Shown here: positions 25,416-34,319 of the stretch, in pieces
Numbering within the stretch: the first letter of the stretch is position 1
Layout: each line of letters begins with the position of its first letter
DNA from: Planctomycetota bacterium
GTDB lineage: Bacteria; Planctomycetota; UBA1135; JACQFD01
Reading direction: 5' to 3'
NCBI GenBank assembly: GCA_016792805.1
Contig: JAEUHX010000024.1
Span: 1 to 52,523, forward strand
Length of the DNA stretch: 52,523 nt
Translations under genes and position numbers: made by a program
The notes under the pieces: generated by a model
The model's database searches: none
Told to the model about the DNA's origin: nothing
The model's input: the letters and a program-made list of their open reading frames with translations, nothing else

Positions 25416-26105
25416 GTGCCGAAGAAACCTGCCGCAGCTGAGCCCGCCCCTGCCGAAGTTCGCGCCGTCCGCGATCTCGAAGCAGCGGCCACAATGTTGA
25501 CGCCGTTGCGCATGCGGATTCTTGAGGCGCTCCAGGAGCCTGCGTCGGCGGCGTCGCTTGCGCAGCAGCTCGACGTGCCGAGGCAACGTCTCGGCTACCA
25601 CGTGCGGGAGTTAGCGCGCGCTGGATTTATACAGAAAGCCGGACGATCCCAGCGCCGCGGATTTGTGGAGCAGCGTTTTGTTGCGGTCGCCAGGAGATTT
25701 GTGATCACGCCGCCCGAGTGCGCCGACTTGGGCGGAGCCAAGCGCGCGGCAAGCCCCGGGCCAAGCTCACACATGCTGCTCTCTCTCGCCGCGCGCACGC
25801 AGGACGAGCTCGCGCAGGTCGTGGAGGAAGCTCACCAGGCGAGGAAGCCCCTTTCGACGCTCTCGGTGCATGCGGACATTCGGTTCGAATCGGCGGCGCA
25901 GCGGGCGGAATTCGCGCGCGCGCTTTCCGAGGCGGTCGCCGCCGTGGTGGCGAAACATACTTCTCCCGCCGTCGGCGCGGACGGAGCGGCTGGCACAGGC
26001 CGTCCCTACCGCCTCGTCCTCGGATGCTACCCGCCGCCGCCAGGCGCGCGCTTCGGCGAGGCGGCACTCCATGCTCACTTTTCCTCGGAGTCTTCCCATG
26101 GCTGA
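25416..26105 (+). CDS. ArsR-like winged-helix transcription regulator
   Basis: About 229 residues. A winged helix-turn-helix spans roughly 25-95: LTPLRMRILEALQEPASAAS and LAQQLDVPRQRLGYHVRELA, then RAGFIQKAG, the ArsR/HTH_5 pattern. No metal-binding cysteine pair is visible. The C-terminal half is a probable sensing or dimer domain I do not recognise. I chose GTG at 25416. TTG at 25395 is possible but would overlap the palindrome at 25384-25399, and ATG at 25494 would cut into the first helix. The gene overlaps the SRPBCC gene by 8 bases. ArsR-SRPBCC pairs are a common arrangement in which the regulator controls its neighbour. Confidence 0.82.
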   Translation: MPKKPAAAEPAPAEVRAVRDLEAAATMLTPLRMRILEALQEPASAASLAQQLDVPRQRLGYHVRELARAGFIQKAGRSQRRGFVEQRFVAVARRFVITPPECADLGGAKRAASPGPSSHMLLSLAARTQDELAQVVEEAHQARKPLSTLSVHADIRFESAAQRAEFARALSEAVAAVVAKHTSPAVGADGAAGTGRPYRLVLGCYPPPPGARFGEAALHAHFSSESSHG

Positions 26106-26967
26106 TTCGAATCAGCGCCGCTCCCACGTCGGCAGAATTGTGCGTCAACAAATCGAGCTCGCGGCGTCGCCCGAGGAGGTCTGGAATGCCTGGGTGCGCC
26201 CGGAGCAGATCTCGCAGTGGTTCGTCGATCGCGCCGAAGGCGACCTCGAGCACGACCGGAAGGCGGTCTGGTGCTGGGACTGGTTCTCGATGCGGTGCCC
26301 GTTCCAAGTATATGAAGTCGATCCGGGGCGCAAGATTGCACTCGGCGCTGAGGCGCACGGCGGGCCCGAGGGGCTGCTTGAGATCGCGCTTGCCGAGGAG
26401 CGCGGCAAGACGGTCGTGCGGGTTGCTAACTCGGGATTCCTCGACGGCGCCGATTGGGACGAGGAATATGAAGGTGTGGATTCCGGTTGGACGGCTGCGC
26501 TTTGTGTGCTGAAGGCCTGGCTCGAGAGCTACGGCGGCGCGCGCGAGCGACGGCCGCGAGTCCATCATTTCACGGCGATCGAGACGGCCTTCGACTACGC
26601 CGTGCTGCAGCGCTTCTACAAGACGGCAGCCGGACTCGATGAGTGGCTTTCGACCGGCGCGCAATGCGCACCGCAGCCGCTCTCCGCGGGTGGAACAGTC
26701 GAGCTCGAAGTGTTGGGGCTCGGACCGCTTCGAGGACGCGTGGCCTCCGTGAGCCGCACGGAGATCACTTTTACTTGGCCGGAGCTGCGCGGATTATTGA
26801 CTCTCAAAGCATTCCGCTCGGGGCCCGGAAAGCGCATGGTTGGATTGCACTTCAACTCCTGGGGCTTGGATCCCGCGCAGAAGCCACAGATCGCTGAGCA
26901 CCTCGACCAAGCCTGCGCTCGCCTGGCGAAGCTCGCTTCGCGGCAGAGCGGCTTGGCCAGCAGCTGA
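26098..26967 (+). CDS. SRPBCC/AHSA1 domain protein
   Basis: A 289-residue protein with two apparent START-like (SRPBCC) segments. The first (about 12-140) is a clear AHSA1-type domain, with IELAASPEEVWNAWVRPEQI and SQWF. The second (about 145-280) is more diverged, with FDYAVLQRFYKTAAGLDEWL. These folds bind hydrophobic ligands or, in AHSA1, modulate Hsp90; the ligand here is unknown. ATG at 26098 overlaps the end of the regulator gene, so translation is coupled. The fusion of two domains is longer than the usual single-domain AHSA1 proteins (about 150 residues). Confidence 0.85.
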   Translation: MADSNQRRSHVGRIVRQQIELAASPEEVWNAWVRPEQISQWFVDRAEGDLEHDRKAVWCWDWFSMRCPFQVYEVDPGRKIALGAEAHGGPEGLLEIALAEERGKTVVRVANSGFLDGADWDEEYEGVDSGWTAALCVLKAWLESYGGARERRPRVHHFTAIETAFDYAVLQRFYKTAAGLDEWLSTGAQCAPQPLSAGGTVELEVLGLGPLRGRVASVSRTEITFTWPELRGLLTLKAFRSGPGKRMVGLHFNSWGLDPAQKPQIAEHLDQACARLAKLASRQSGLASS

Positions 26968-26989
26968 GCGTGGCCTCGGAAAGCTACTT

Positions 26990-29900
26990 CTAGAACTCCA
27001 CAGAACAGAACTCGCCCGGCTTTGCCGTCACGCTCTTCTCGAGCACGCGCCCGTCTCCGAGCTCCGCTCGGGCTTGATATTCACCGGCTCCGACTCGCCA
27101 GCCCGTGTTCCCATCCCGGTGCGTTCGCACGCCGAGCACGATTCCATTTTGTGACAACGTGTAGCGCCCAGATAGCCCCTTCGGCGCCTTAAGGGAAACG
27201 TAGGCGGCTTCCTCAAGCCAAAGCTCCAGGCTGGACTCCTCGCCACGCTCGCTGACGGACACCCGCGGCGAAGACCCCGCTTGCGCATAGAGGCTCCGCC
27301 CCGACAGGCCCAGCGCCGACGCAAACCAGACGCGATAAGTGCGCGTCGGGTCGAGATGGCTCACTTCGAAGGATCCATCGATCACCTCTCCGCGGATCAG
27401 CTCTCCCTCCAGCGTCTCGAATTGTAGGGAACCAGAGGGGGGCTTCTCCACGCCGCGAAGCCGCAGCGTGCCGCGGAGTGCGACTGCGGGCGCCATCTCG
27501 GCGGTCCACTCCACGGGCACCTCAGAATTCGTTACCGCCACGGACTCGGCGGAATAAGCCACATATCCAGGGGCGCGGCACCGAAGGCGATGGTCGCCCG
27601 CAGGGACGCCCTTGATTTGGTAGATCCCCGGCGCAAGGAGCTCGCCGCGGCCCGCCCCCGGCTCGAGCCACGCTTCGAAAACAGCGATCGGGCGACGGGT
27701 GCCCCGCTCCACGGCCTTTACCTCGATCACTCCGGCCGCCTTCGGGCGCTCCTGCGCGCCCTCGAGCCGAACCTCAAGAAACGTGCTCTCCGGCACGTCC
27801 AGGACTGTGGCATCGCCTTCGCCCACGGCCCGCACGATGTAAGGCCCCGGGGGCAATTCCCCGATTTCAAAGCTGCCATCGGCGCCCGCCTGTCCCCAGC
27901 TGAGGTACACCAATTCCGTGTCTCCTGAATCTGTGAGCGCCGGCCCCGACCCCGGACCGGGAAACCACTGCTCGACAGGCGCGCTGCGGTGCAGCACATG
28001 AATCTGTGTGCCAGGCGCTGGCTGGCCGGCGGCCGATAGCACGCGCCCGCGCAGCGTTCGCTCGCGCTTCAGAACGATCTTCATCGGAGCCGTTCGATTC
28101 GCTTCCGAGAGAACATCGGTCTTCACTGGCGCAAAGCCGGGTGCGCGCACAGTAAGCCGAAGGCTTGGCACGTTCTCTTCGGAGAACGGTACTCTCACTT
28201 TTCCATCCCGGCCCGTGCGTGGAGCCATGGCCAATGTCGGCGGATTGAGGCCGAAGTTCACAAAAGCGCCGCCAACAGGCTTGCCATCCTCCGCGCAGAC
28301 CTCCACAGAGACATCGCGGCCGGCCGCGCTCTGCGGGAATACAAAATCGGGAAGACTCAGTTCCGTTCCTCGCTGAAGTTCCAAAGCACCGGCCAGCATC
28401 TTCTCGCGCACCAGAACGGCCATGGACACAATGGTGGCGTTTCCAGTAGCCGGTGGCTCCCAAAGAACTTGATACTCACCTTTCGCATCGGTGATCCAGG
28501 ATTGGGGCCTCCAACCTGAGACGAGGACCTCGCGTCCTCGAGGCGCTTCCGCCCCCACCATCACGGTGGCACCCTCCACCGGAATTCCGCGCTGATCCAC
28601 GACTCGCCCACGCACGCGCAGCCCCGCCTTCAGGCGAATCTCGAGCCGGTGGCGATTCCCCTCAGCAATCGGCGGCAGCGACTTACGCCACGGGAGATAG
28701 CCTTCCGCCAACACAGCGACCTCCAAAGACATTTGTGATGCAATCCCCTGTGCCGGGACGTCCGCCAGCTGAAACGTGCCGTCGCCATTCGACCGCGCCG
28801 AGAGTGGATTCCCGAAGCGACCGAATGGAATGAGTGGACCATGGCTTCGAGCGAAGGCATTTCCTCCGCCGAAGCGGGTCTCGACTTCGATCTGTGCACC
28901 GGTGATCGGGTTTCGCGTCGCAAGGTCGGAGACGCTCCCCTCCAGGCTCGCGCCCCGAGCCATCCAGAGGTCGAGCTTCCCCTCAGGGAATTGTGGATTC
29001 GCGACGCGAAGCGGCGGGAGCCCCTGCGCGGTCACCTCAATGCGATGCCAACACTTCGGACTCCATGCCTCGAAGGGAGGAAGGCCCTCGACTCGATAGC
29101 GTCCTTCGGCGTCGGCGGTCGTCTTCCGCCGGATCTGGATACAGTCCAAGCCGACGAGCCAGCTCAGCTGCGCTCGGACGACAGGCTCTCCTTGGAGCGT
29201 CCGAACATGACCGGTCACAACGACCGCAGGTCGCAGGCGAATCTCCATTTCTTGCTCCGCGCGAACTGCCGCCGAAATGTTCGGTCCCATGCCGCTCGCA
29301 TAGGCAGCCAGAAAGTACACATCGGCCGCGCTCTCTACGGGAAGGCGAAACCGTCCGTCCTGGTCGCAGACTCCCACACGCGCACCGCCCGGTAGCGGCT
29401 CGACGTCGAGCACAAACGGCGTCTGAATCGATTCCGGGATACACACAATATTCGCGTGAGGAATTCCCTCGCCTGTTGGGCCGACCACGCGCCCAAGAAC
29501 GAACGACTCGTTGATTTGTGTCTCCAGCTCGGCGCGCGCCCCGTTCTCACTTTTCGTGTCCGCCACAGAAGTGGCCGCCGCCCCCGCGGGAGCCGTGGGC
29601 CCCGCTGCCGGCCCGGGTTGCGAGTTGGGGGGCGATTCCAGATCCCATGGCGACCAGATCGCCGCCGCGGCAAGCGCAGCAATCCCCACGGCCGCCGCGA
29701 GCTTCCCGATGGGAAATGCAACCGATTGCGCCGCGACGAGCGGCTCTGCGCCCGAGAGCTGCGCGGCGCGTGCCAGCAGCGGACCCCACACGGCGCGCGC
29801 GCCGTGCTTCGCCTCGATTTGTGCGCGGATCAGCCCGACGCCGCGCTTGATGCGAGTTCTTACAGTTTCGACCGGAACCTGAATCCGTTGCGCAATCTCG

Positions 29901-30295
29901 CGAGGTGCAAGCCCGTCATAAAAGCGGGCAATCACGGCCGAGCGCGTTGGCTCCTCGAGCTCCAACACGGCCTGCACCACCGCGCGGCGAAGGGTCTCCG
30001 CCTCCACGAGCTCGGCTGCGGACCCGACGCGATCGGCACGCGCGGCGCGCCGCTCGCGATCCTCGCGGTGGAATTGTGACCTCCGCCGAGCAAGCGACAG
30101 ATTGCGCACCACGCCGCCAAGCCAGGCGCGCAGCCCTGGCGCGTCCGGCTCCCGCCGCAGAGCCGCCATCCAGGTCTCCTGCGCCACATCCTCCGCCTCG
30201 TGCTCGTCGCGAAGGATCTGCCGAGCGAGCGCCTGCACGAATTGTGCGTGCGCCAGGAGCACCTGCGGATCGGCGGCGGTGGGCGGCTTCGACAT
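26990..30295 (-). CDS. Membrane-tethered ECF sigma factor fused to a carboxypeptidase-regulatory-repeat ectodomain
   Basis: About 1101 residues. The N-terminus is a complete ECF sigma factor: region 2 at about 11-75 (EAEDVAQETW near the promoter-melting helix) and region 4 at about 113-165 (PREIAQRIQVPVETVRTRIK). One transmembrane helix follows (about 197-215), then a Pro/Ala-rich linker and some 850 residues of beta-sandwich repeats of the carboxypeptidase-regulatory type, such as VLGRVVGPTGEGIPHANIVC and VRGRVVDQRGIPVEGATVMV. The chain would place the sigma part in the cytoplasm and the repeats outside. Known ECF factors are usually soluble and held by a separate anti-sigma; here sensing and promoter recognition may be one chain, perhaps freed by proteolysis. 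That mechanism is inference. ATG at 30295; a longer start at 30322 is possible. Confidence 0.85.
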   Translation of the reverse strand: MSKPPTAADPQVLLAHAQFVQALARQILRDEHEAEDVAQETWMAALRREPDAPGLRAWLGGVVRNLSLARRRSQFHREDRERRAARADRVGSAAELVEAETLRRAVVQAVLELEEPTRSAVIARFYDGLAPREIAQRIQVPVETVRTRIKRGVGLIRAQIEAKHGARAVWGPLLARAAQLSGAEPLVAAQSVAFPIGKLAAAVGIAALAAAAIWSPWDLESPPNSQPGPAAGPTAPAGAAATSVADTKSENGARAELETQINESFVLGRVVGPTGEGIPHANIVCIPESIQTPFVLDVEPLPGGARVGVCDQDGRFRLPVESAADVYFLAAYASGMGPNISAAVRAEQEMEIRLRPAVVVTGHVRTLQGEPVVRAQLSWLVGLDCIQIRRKTTADAEGRYRVEGLPPFEAWSPKCWHRIEVTAQGLPPLRVANPQFPEGKLDLWMARGASLEGSVSDLATRNPITGAQIEVETRFGGGNAFARSHGPLIPFGRFGNPLSARSNGDGTFQLADVPAQGIASQMSLEVAVLAEGYLPWRKSLPPIAEGNRHRLEIRLKAGLRVRGRVVDQRGIPVEGATVMVGAEAPRGREVLVSGWRPQSWITDAKGEYQVLWEPPATGNATIVSMAVLVREKMLAGALELQRGTELSLPDFVFPQSAAGRDVSVEVCAEDGKPVGGAFVNFGLNPPTLAMAPRTGRDGKVRVPFSEENVPSLRLTVRAPGFAPVKTDVLSEANRTAPMKIVLKRERTLRGRVLSAAGQPAPGTQIHVLHRSAPVEQWFPGPGSGPALTDSGDTELVYLSWGQAGADGSFEIGELPPGPYIVRAVGEGDATVLDVPESTFLEVRLEGAQERPKAAGVIEVKAVERGTRRPIAVFEAWLEPGAGRGELLAPGIYQIKGVPAGDHRLRCRAPGYVAYSAESVAVTNSEVPVEWTAEMAPAVALRGTLRLRGVEKPPSGSLQFETLEGELIRGEVIDGSFEVSHLDPTRTYRVWFASALGLSGRSLYAQAGSSPRVSVSERGEESSLELWLEEAAYVSLKAPKGLSGRYTLSQNGIVLGVRTHRDGNTGWRVGAGEYQARAELGDGRVLEKSVTAKPGEFCSVEF

Positions 30296-30487
30296 GGTTG
30301 CGTCCAGCACATTGCAGCCCACCCCGATTCCGGTTCACGAGCCGCACGGCCGGCGCGGCTCCATGCTCACCCAGCCGAATCGCCCTGTCAGCACTCGAGT
30401 CTGCGCGGGAGCAATTGGCTCCGGGACGAAACCTTCAAAGACGACAACCAGCTGCATCGAATTCGGTTTGGGCGGCATCCTTGGTGC
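30296..30487. promoter_or_regulatory. Shared divergent upstream region of two sigma-factor fusions
   Basis: These 192 bases separate the starts of two divergent genes that both encode membrane-tethered ECF sigma factors. ECF factors often activate their own promoters, so both could bind here. I could not pick out a reliable GGAAC-type -35 or a matched pair of boxes by eye. Confidence 0.4.
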
Positions 30488-32644
30488 GTGGCATCGCATC
30501 GCCCCGACCTCCTGCTCGCCCACACCGGCTGGGTGCGCGAACTGGCGCATGCCCTGACGCGTGACTTTCATGTCGCCGAGGATGCGGCGCAGCAGGCACT
30601 CCTCTCGGGTCTGAGCCATGCTCCTGAAGAGGAGAACGTACTCCGCCGCTGGCTCGCGGTGGTCGTTCGCAACTTCGTCTTCGAACGGCATCGCCAGAAC
30701 CGGCGCCGCCTCGAGCGCGAGTCGATGGCCGCGCGAAAGGGCGAATGTGAAGATCACAGCACGGTGCTCGTGCGAGCAGAGGCCCACCAAGCGCTGGTGC
30801 GCGCCGTGCTCGACCTCGACGAGCCGTACCGCACCGCAATTTTAATGCGGTACTTCGATCAAAAACCGCCAAGGGCGATCGCCGCACAGCTCGGAGTATC
30901 TGTGAATACGGTTCGCTCTCGTCTCGCGCGCGCACTCGAGCAGCTCAAGCGCACGCTGGATCAGCGCTACGGGAGCACTCACGGCTGGCTCGGCCCTCTC
31001 GGATCGATCGCCGCACAAGCACAACCTCTGTCGGGCCCCCTCAGCCTCGGAACAGTCATGTCTACAAAATTCGCGCTCGCCGCGGGAGGCTGCATCGCAT
31101 TGGGATTCCTCGCTTGGTCAACGTTCCCGAGGATCACGTCGAATGGTGAGAGCGCGACGGTGGCGGTGGCAGGGCAGGACCAGACCGTGCAGCCTCCGGC
31201 GCAGCCCAGGAATCCTCACGATTCAAGCAGGCGAGTGCCCGAGAGTTCCGCCACCACACAGAAAAGCGCCGCCGCCCCGAACACAATTCTCTACGGACGC
31301 GCCACAGATACCGCCGGAAGGCCGTTGGAAATCCGCCCGATGCTCGAGCGCGAAGGGGAGCCGACAGCTTGGGGCGCCGGAAGCACCGACGGGGATTTTG
31401 CCGTCGCGGCGATTGCTCCAGGACCTTACGAATTCGCGGCGCTGTGCAGCGGCTATGTTCCCTATCGCGAGCAGGTCGAGATTCCTGCGGGAGTCGAAGA
31501 GGTGCGACGCGACATCGTGTTCCAGAAATCTGGAATCCTGAGTGTTCGCCTGGTTCAGACGAACGGCGCGCCGTGGAATCAGGAGGACACGAACGCAGGC
31601 GCATTGCAGCCGTGGATAGGGCGACTCGCTGTTGTGGCAACGCGAACGCCGGCTCCCACGGCATTTCCGCCCTTCTCCAACTCCATCGCGCTGCTCGGGG
31701 AGGGCACCTTTGAACTCGGCCGCTCTTCGGGCATCTCGCCGAGGCCCGCCCCCGAAGGAATGATCGGGTGGCTCATCCTCAAATCGCCGCCGCCGCTTTT
31801 TGTGAGCCTTTGCATCGGATCTGCCGTGCTGGCGACGGCCCCAATCCAGCCTGGACAGGAAGACGTCGCCTTCACTCTCGATCCAGCAGCGGTCACGAAA
31901 GTGCTCGCCCGGGTCATCGTTACCGTGATCGACGGTGAAACGGGCGGATTCCTGGAGGGGTGTTCTGTAGGAATCGATACGACGACCCACGGCGGAGCCA
32001 CTGCGACCACGAACTCCCAAGGCCGCGCCGAGTGGGACGCGCCGCCTTTCTCTGGGCTTCTCACAATTCGCGCCAAAGAGCGTGCTCTAGTGCGGTTGCC
32101 TGTCGATTTGCGCCCTGGCGAGATTCATGATTTTGGCACAATTCGGGCATCCAAGCCGATCCGCGTGCGTGGGCGGATCGATGTTCGAGCGGGGATCTCC
32201 GATCATTGGCAGCTCCACGTTCATCCCGAGGACAGCAGTGCCCCTTGGGTCGCCTGGGAGCCTCGCGCAGTGGACTCCAAGGGAGCATTCGATCTAGAGC
32301 TTCCGCCGGGCCGGTACACTGCGGTCGGCTCGAGTCCGGTGACGGGAAGAGCCACCGAAGCCGTCCGATTCGAGGCTTCGCCCGGCGAACTTCCTGAAAT
32401 TGTGATACCGGCTCCCCAGGCGACTCCCGTACGCATCTCCCCACGGGAGTCTTCCCGCGGACAGCGATGGAGCATTACCGATACCGAGGGACGCTTGCTG
32501 TGGGCACGCGAAATCGTTCGAGCTCTGCCGCAACGCCTCTTGCTCCCTCCTGGGAATTATGTGCTTCTCAATGATCGCGGCCGTGGAGGCCGCCTACCGT
32601 TCGAAGTTCGCACCGCGAAGGTTCAGCTCGAACCTCCATTCTGA
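30488..32644 (+). CDS. Membrane-tethered ECF sigma factor with large ectodomain
   Basis: About 718 residues with the same plan as its divergent neighbour. Sigma region 2 is at about 8-70 (FHVAEDAAQQALLSGL) and region 4 at about 107-160 (IAAQLGVSVNTVRSRLARAL). One transmembrane helix (about 195-212) is followed by a linker and an outer domain of about 480 residues. The ectodomain differs from the neighbour's repeats but matches the next gene downstream at several points, including RPGEIHDFG at 542-550. GTG at 30488 gives a normal ECF start; the frame is open to 30200 but overlaps the divergent gene. The gene ends 14 bases before its sigma-less paralogue. Confidence 0.85.
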   Translation: MASHRPDLLLAHTGWVRELAHALTRDFHVAEDAAQQALLSGLSHAPEEENVLRRWLAVVVRNFVFERHRQNRRRLERESMAARKGECEDHSTVLVRAEAHQALVRAVLDLDEPYRTAILMRYFDQKPPRAIAAQLGVSVNTVRSRLARALEQLKRTLDQRYGSTHGWLGPLGSIAAQAQPLSGPLSLGTVMSTKFALAAGGCIALGFLAWSTFPRITSNGESATVAVAGQDQTVQPPAQPRNPHDSSRRVPESSATTQKSAAAPNTILYGRATDTAGRPLEIRPMLEREGEPTAWGAGSTDGDFAVAAIAPGPYEFAALCSGYVPYREQVEIPAGVEEVRRDIVFQKSGILSVRLVQTNGAPWNQEDTNAGALQPWIGRLAVVATRTPAPTAFPPFSNSIALLGEGTFELGRSSGISPRPAPEGMIGWLILKSPPPLFVSLCIGSAVLATAPIQPGQEDVAFTLDPAAVTKVLARVIVTVIDGETGGFLEGCSVGIDTTTHGGATATTNSQGRAEWDAPPFSGLLTIRAKERALVRLPVDLRPGEIHDFGTIRASKPIRVRGRIDVRAGISDHWQLHVHPEDSSAPWVAWEPRAVDSKGAFDLELPPGRYTAVGSSPVTGRATEAVRFEASPGELPEIVIPAPQATPVRISPRESSRGQRWSITDTEGRLLWAREIVRALPQRLLLPPGNYVLLNDRGRGGRLPFEVRTAKVQLEPPF

Positions 32645-32658
32645 TCTCCAACAAATCC

Positions 32659-34311
32659 ATGGTGACCGATCGAAGAAGTGTGGCTTGGAGCGTCGTCGCC
32701 GCCATGGCTGTTGCACTCATGATGGCAGCGGTCTTCGTCGGACGCGCCCCGATAGCCCATTGGGTCGCGGATCCAGACCGGGCGCGGCTCGAAGCGATCC
32801 CTGGGGGAGAGCGAGCTTTCGCCGATGCTCCAAGAGCTCCGGCGTCCATCGCAGAAGCGGCTGAGGAGAGGCAGGTCGGGAAACCGAACCCAGTTGCAAT
32901 AAAAGCGCCGCTCAAGCCCATTCTCGCGGGATCGGTGCGCTCGACCGCCAAGGCCGAGCTGGAGCAGTGCACGCTGATGGCCGAGAGAATCGATACAGCA
33001 GATGGAACGAAGGAGCGGAGAGAAACCCATGTGCTTCGCGGAATGTTCGTCCTGCCTGCCATGACTCCGGGAAAGTGGCGGCTGCGAGTCCATGCTCCAG
33101 ATCATTCCGATGCGGAAGCCACAATAGACATCCTGCAGAATCCGCAGATCCAAAGATGTGACCTGCTCATCCGCGCTGGGCAGAAGATACTCATCCGATT
33201 CCGAACTCCGGAGGGAGAGTCTCTCTTCGATACCCTCGACTCGCGGGGGCTCAAGATGCGCTGGTTCTCCCCCATCAGCGCTGTGGCAACGCGAGAGCAC
33301 CCTGGAGCGCAGCTGCCGCCCACGGAGAGTCGATCGATTACGCGAACGGCCGTCGGACATTACAAGAGCTTCGGCGTTCGCCTCCCGGAGGAACCTGCGC
33401 CCCCCGTCGGATTCGATGGGATTCTCACGATTCATGGCGACTTGCCCATTTTTGTGAGCGCTGCTCTGCGCAGCCAGGTTCTTACAACCGCCGAGGTCTC
33501 GGAGCAAACTGGATCCCTCGACATGCTGGTGGATCCCGACGCACTGGAGGCGAAGCTCGGGCAGGTCACCGTCACATTTCTCGACTCGAGGTCCCGCAAG
33601 CCCGCTTCCGATGTCTCGGCGAAGATCTCGACTCGGTCTGGTGGCGGCCAAGCAGGAATACGGCAGACGGATGGCTCGCTGCGATTCACACAGCTTGAGC
33701 CGGGATGGCTCGTGATCGAGGCCACGAGCAAGCGCCACGCTCCTGCTCGATGGAACTTCCTGTTGCGGCCCGGCGAGATTCAGGACTTTGGAGATATTGC
33801 TCTCGAGGAGCCTGCCGAGATCTCCGGAGAAGTGATCTTCGCCAACGGTATGCCCGCGGCGGGCGCTGTCCGATGTGAATCCCCAAGTCCTCTCGATGGC
33901 TTCCGTCCCTACAGTTTCAATCATTCGCTGTTGACGAGCGCGGACGGCTGGTTTCGCCATTCGAGGGCAGCTCGAGGAAGGCACATTCTGAAGTTCGAAT
34001 CCAAGGGGTACGCAAGCGACGCAGTTCTCGTTGATACCTCGGAGGGCGACGTTGCGGGCCTTCGGCTTGTTGCATATCCAGCGGTGAAGCTCCACATCCG
34101 GGCCCGATCGAAGTCCGGTGAGCTCCTGATCGTGCGCAACTCTCGAGGAGTGGTCGCCTGGGCTGGCCTGCTCCACGAGGACTTTGACCCTGAGCCGATC
34201 GAGTTACCCGCCGGAAGCTACACCGTGAGCGTTACTTTGGATTCGCGCCTTCTGAAGACCACAGACGTCCGACTTGACGGCGCACCCTTCACACTTCAGA
34301 TGTGGCCTTGA
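32659..34311 (+). CDS. Sigma-less paralogue of the preceding ectodomain, membrane-anchored
   Basis: 550 residues. It starts with a short basic stretch and one transmembrane helix (about 8-28), with no sigma domain. The rest parallels the outer part of the protein encoded just upstream. Matches include RPGEIQDFG at 370-378 (RPGEIHDFG in the partner), LPIFVSAALRSQVLTTAEV with PLFVSLCIGSAVLATAPIQP, and VVAWAGLL...LPAGSY near the end with LLWAREIV...LPPGNY. It begins 14 bases after the partner gene, so both are probably made together. It may be a decoy, co-sensor or dimer partner; no function is known. ATG at 32659. Confidence 0.8.
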   Translation: MVTDRRSVAWSVVAAMAVALMMAAVFVGRAPIAHWVADPDRARLEAIPGGERAFADAPRAPASIAEAAEERQVGKPNPVAIKAPLKPILAGSVRSTAKAELEQCTLMAERIDTADGTKERRETHVLRGMFVLPAMTPGKWRLRVHAPDHSDAEATIDILQNPQIQRCDLLIRAGQKILIRFRTPEGESLFDTLDSRGLKMRWFSPISAVATREHPGAQLPPTESRSITRTAVGHYKSFGVRLPEEPAPPVGFDGILTIHGDLPIFVSAALRSQVLTTAEVSEQTGSLDMLVDPDALEAKLGQVTVTFLDSRSRKPASDVSAKISTRSGGGQAGIRQTDGSLRFTQLEPGWLVIEATSKRHAPARWNFLLRPGEIQDFGDIALEEPAEISGEVIFANGMPAAGAVRCESPSPLDGFRPYSFNHSLLTSADGWFRHSRAARGRHILKFESKGYASDAVLVDTSEGDVAGLRLVAYPAVKLHIRARSKSGELLIVRNSRGVVAWAGLLHEDFDPEPIELPAGSYTVSVTLDSRLLKTTDVRLDGAPFTLQMWP

Positions 34312-34319
34312 GCTGGCGC

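Noticed and set aside
30200..30487. Longer start for the plus-strand sigma fusion
   Set aside because: It would overlap the divergent sigma gene; the ECF domain begins properly at GTG 30488.
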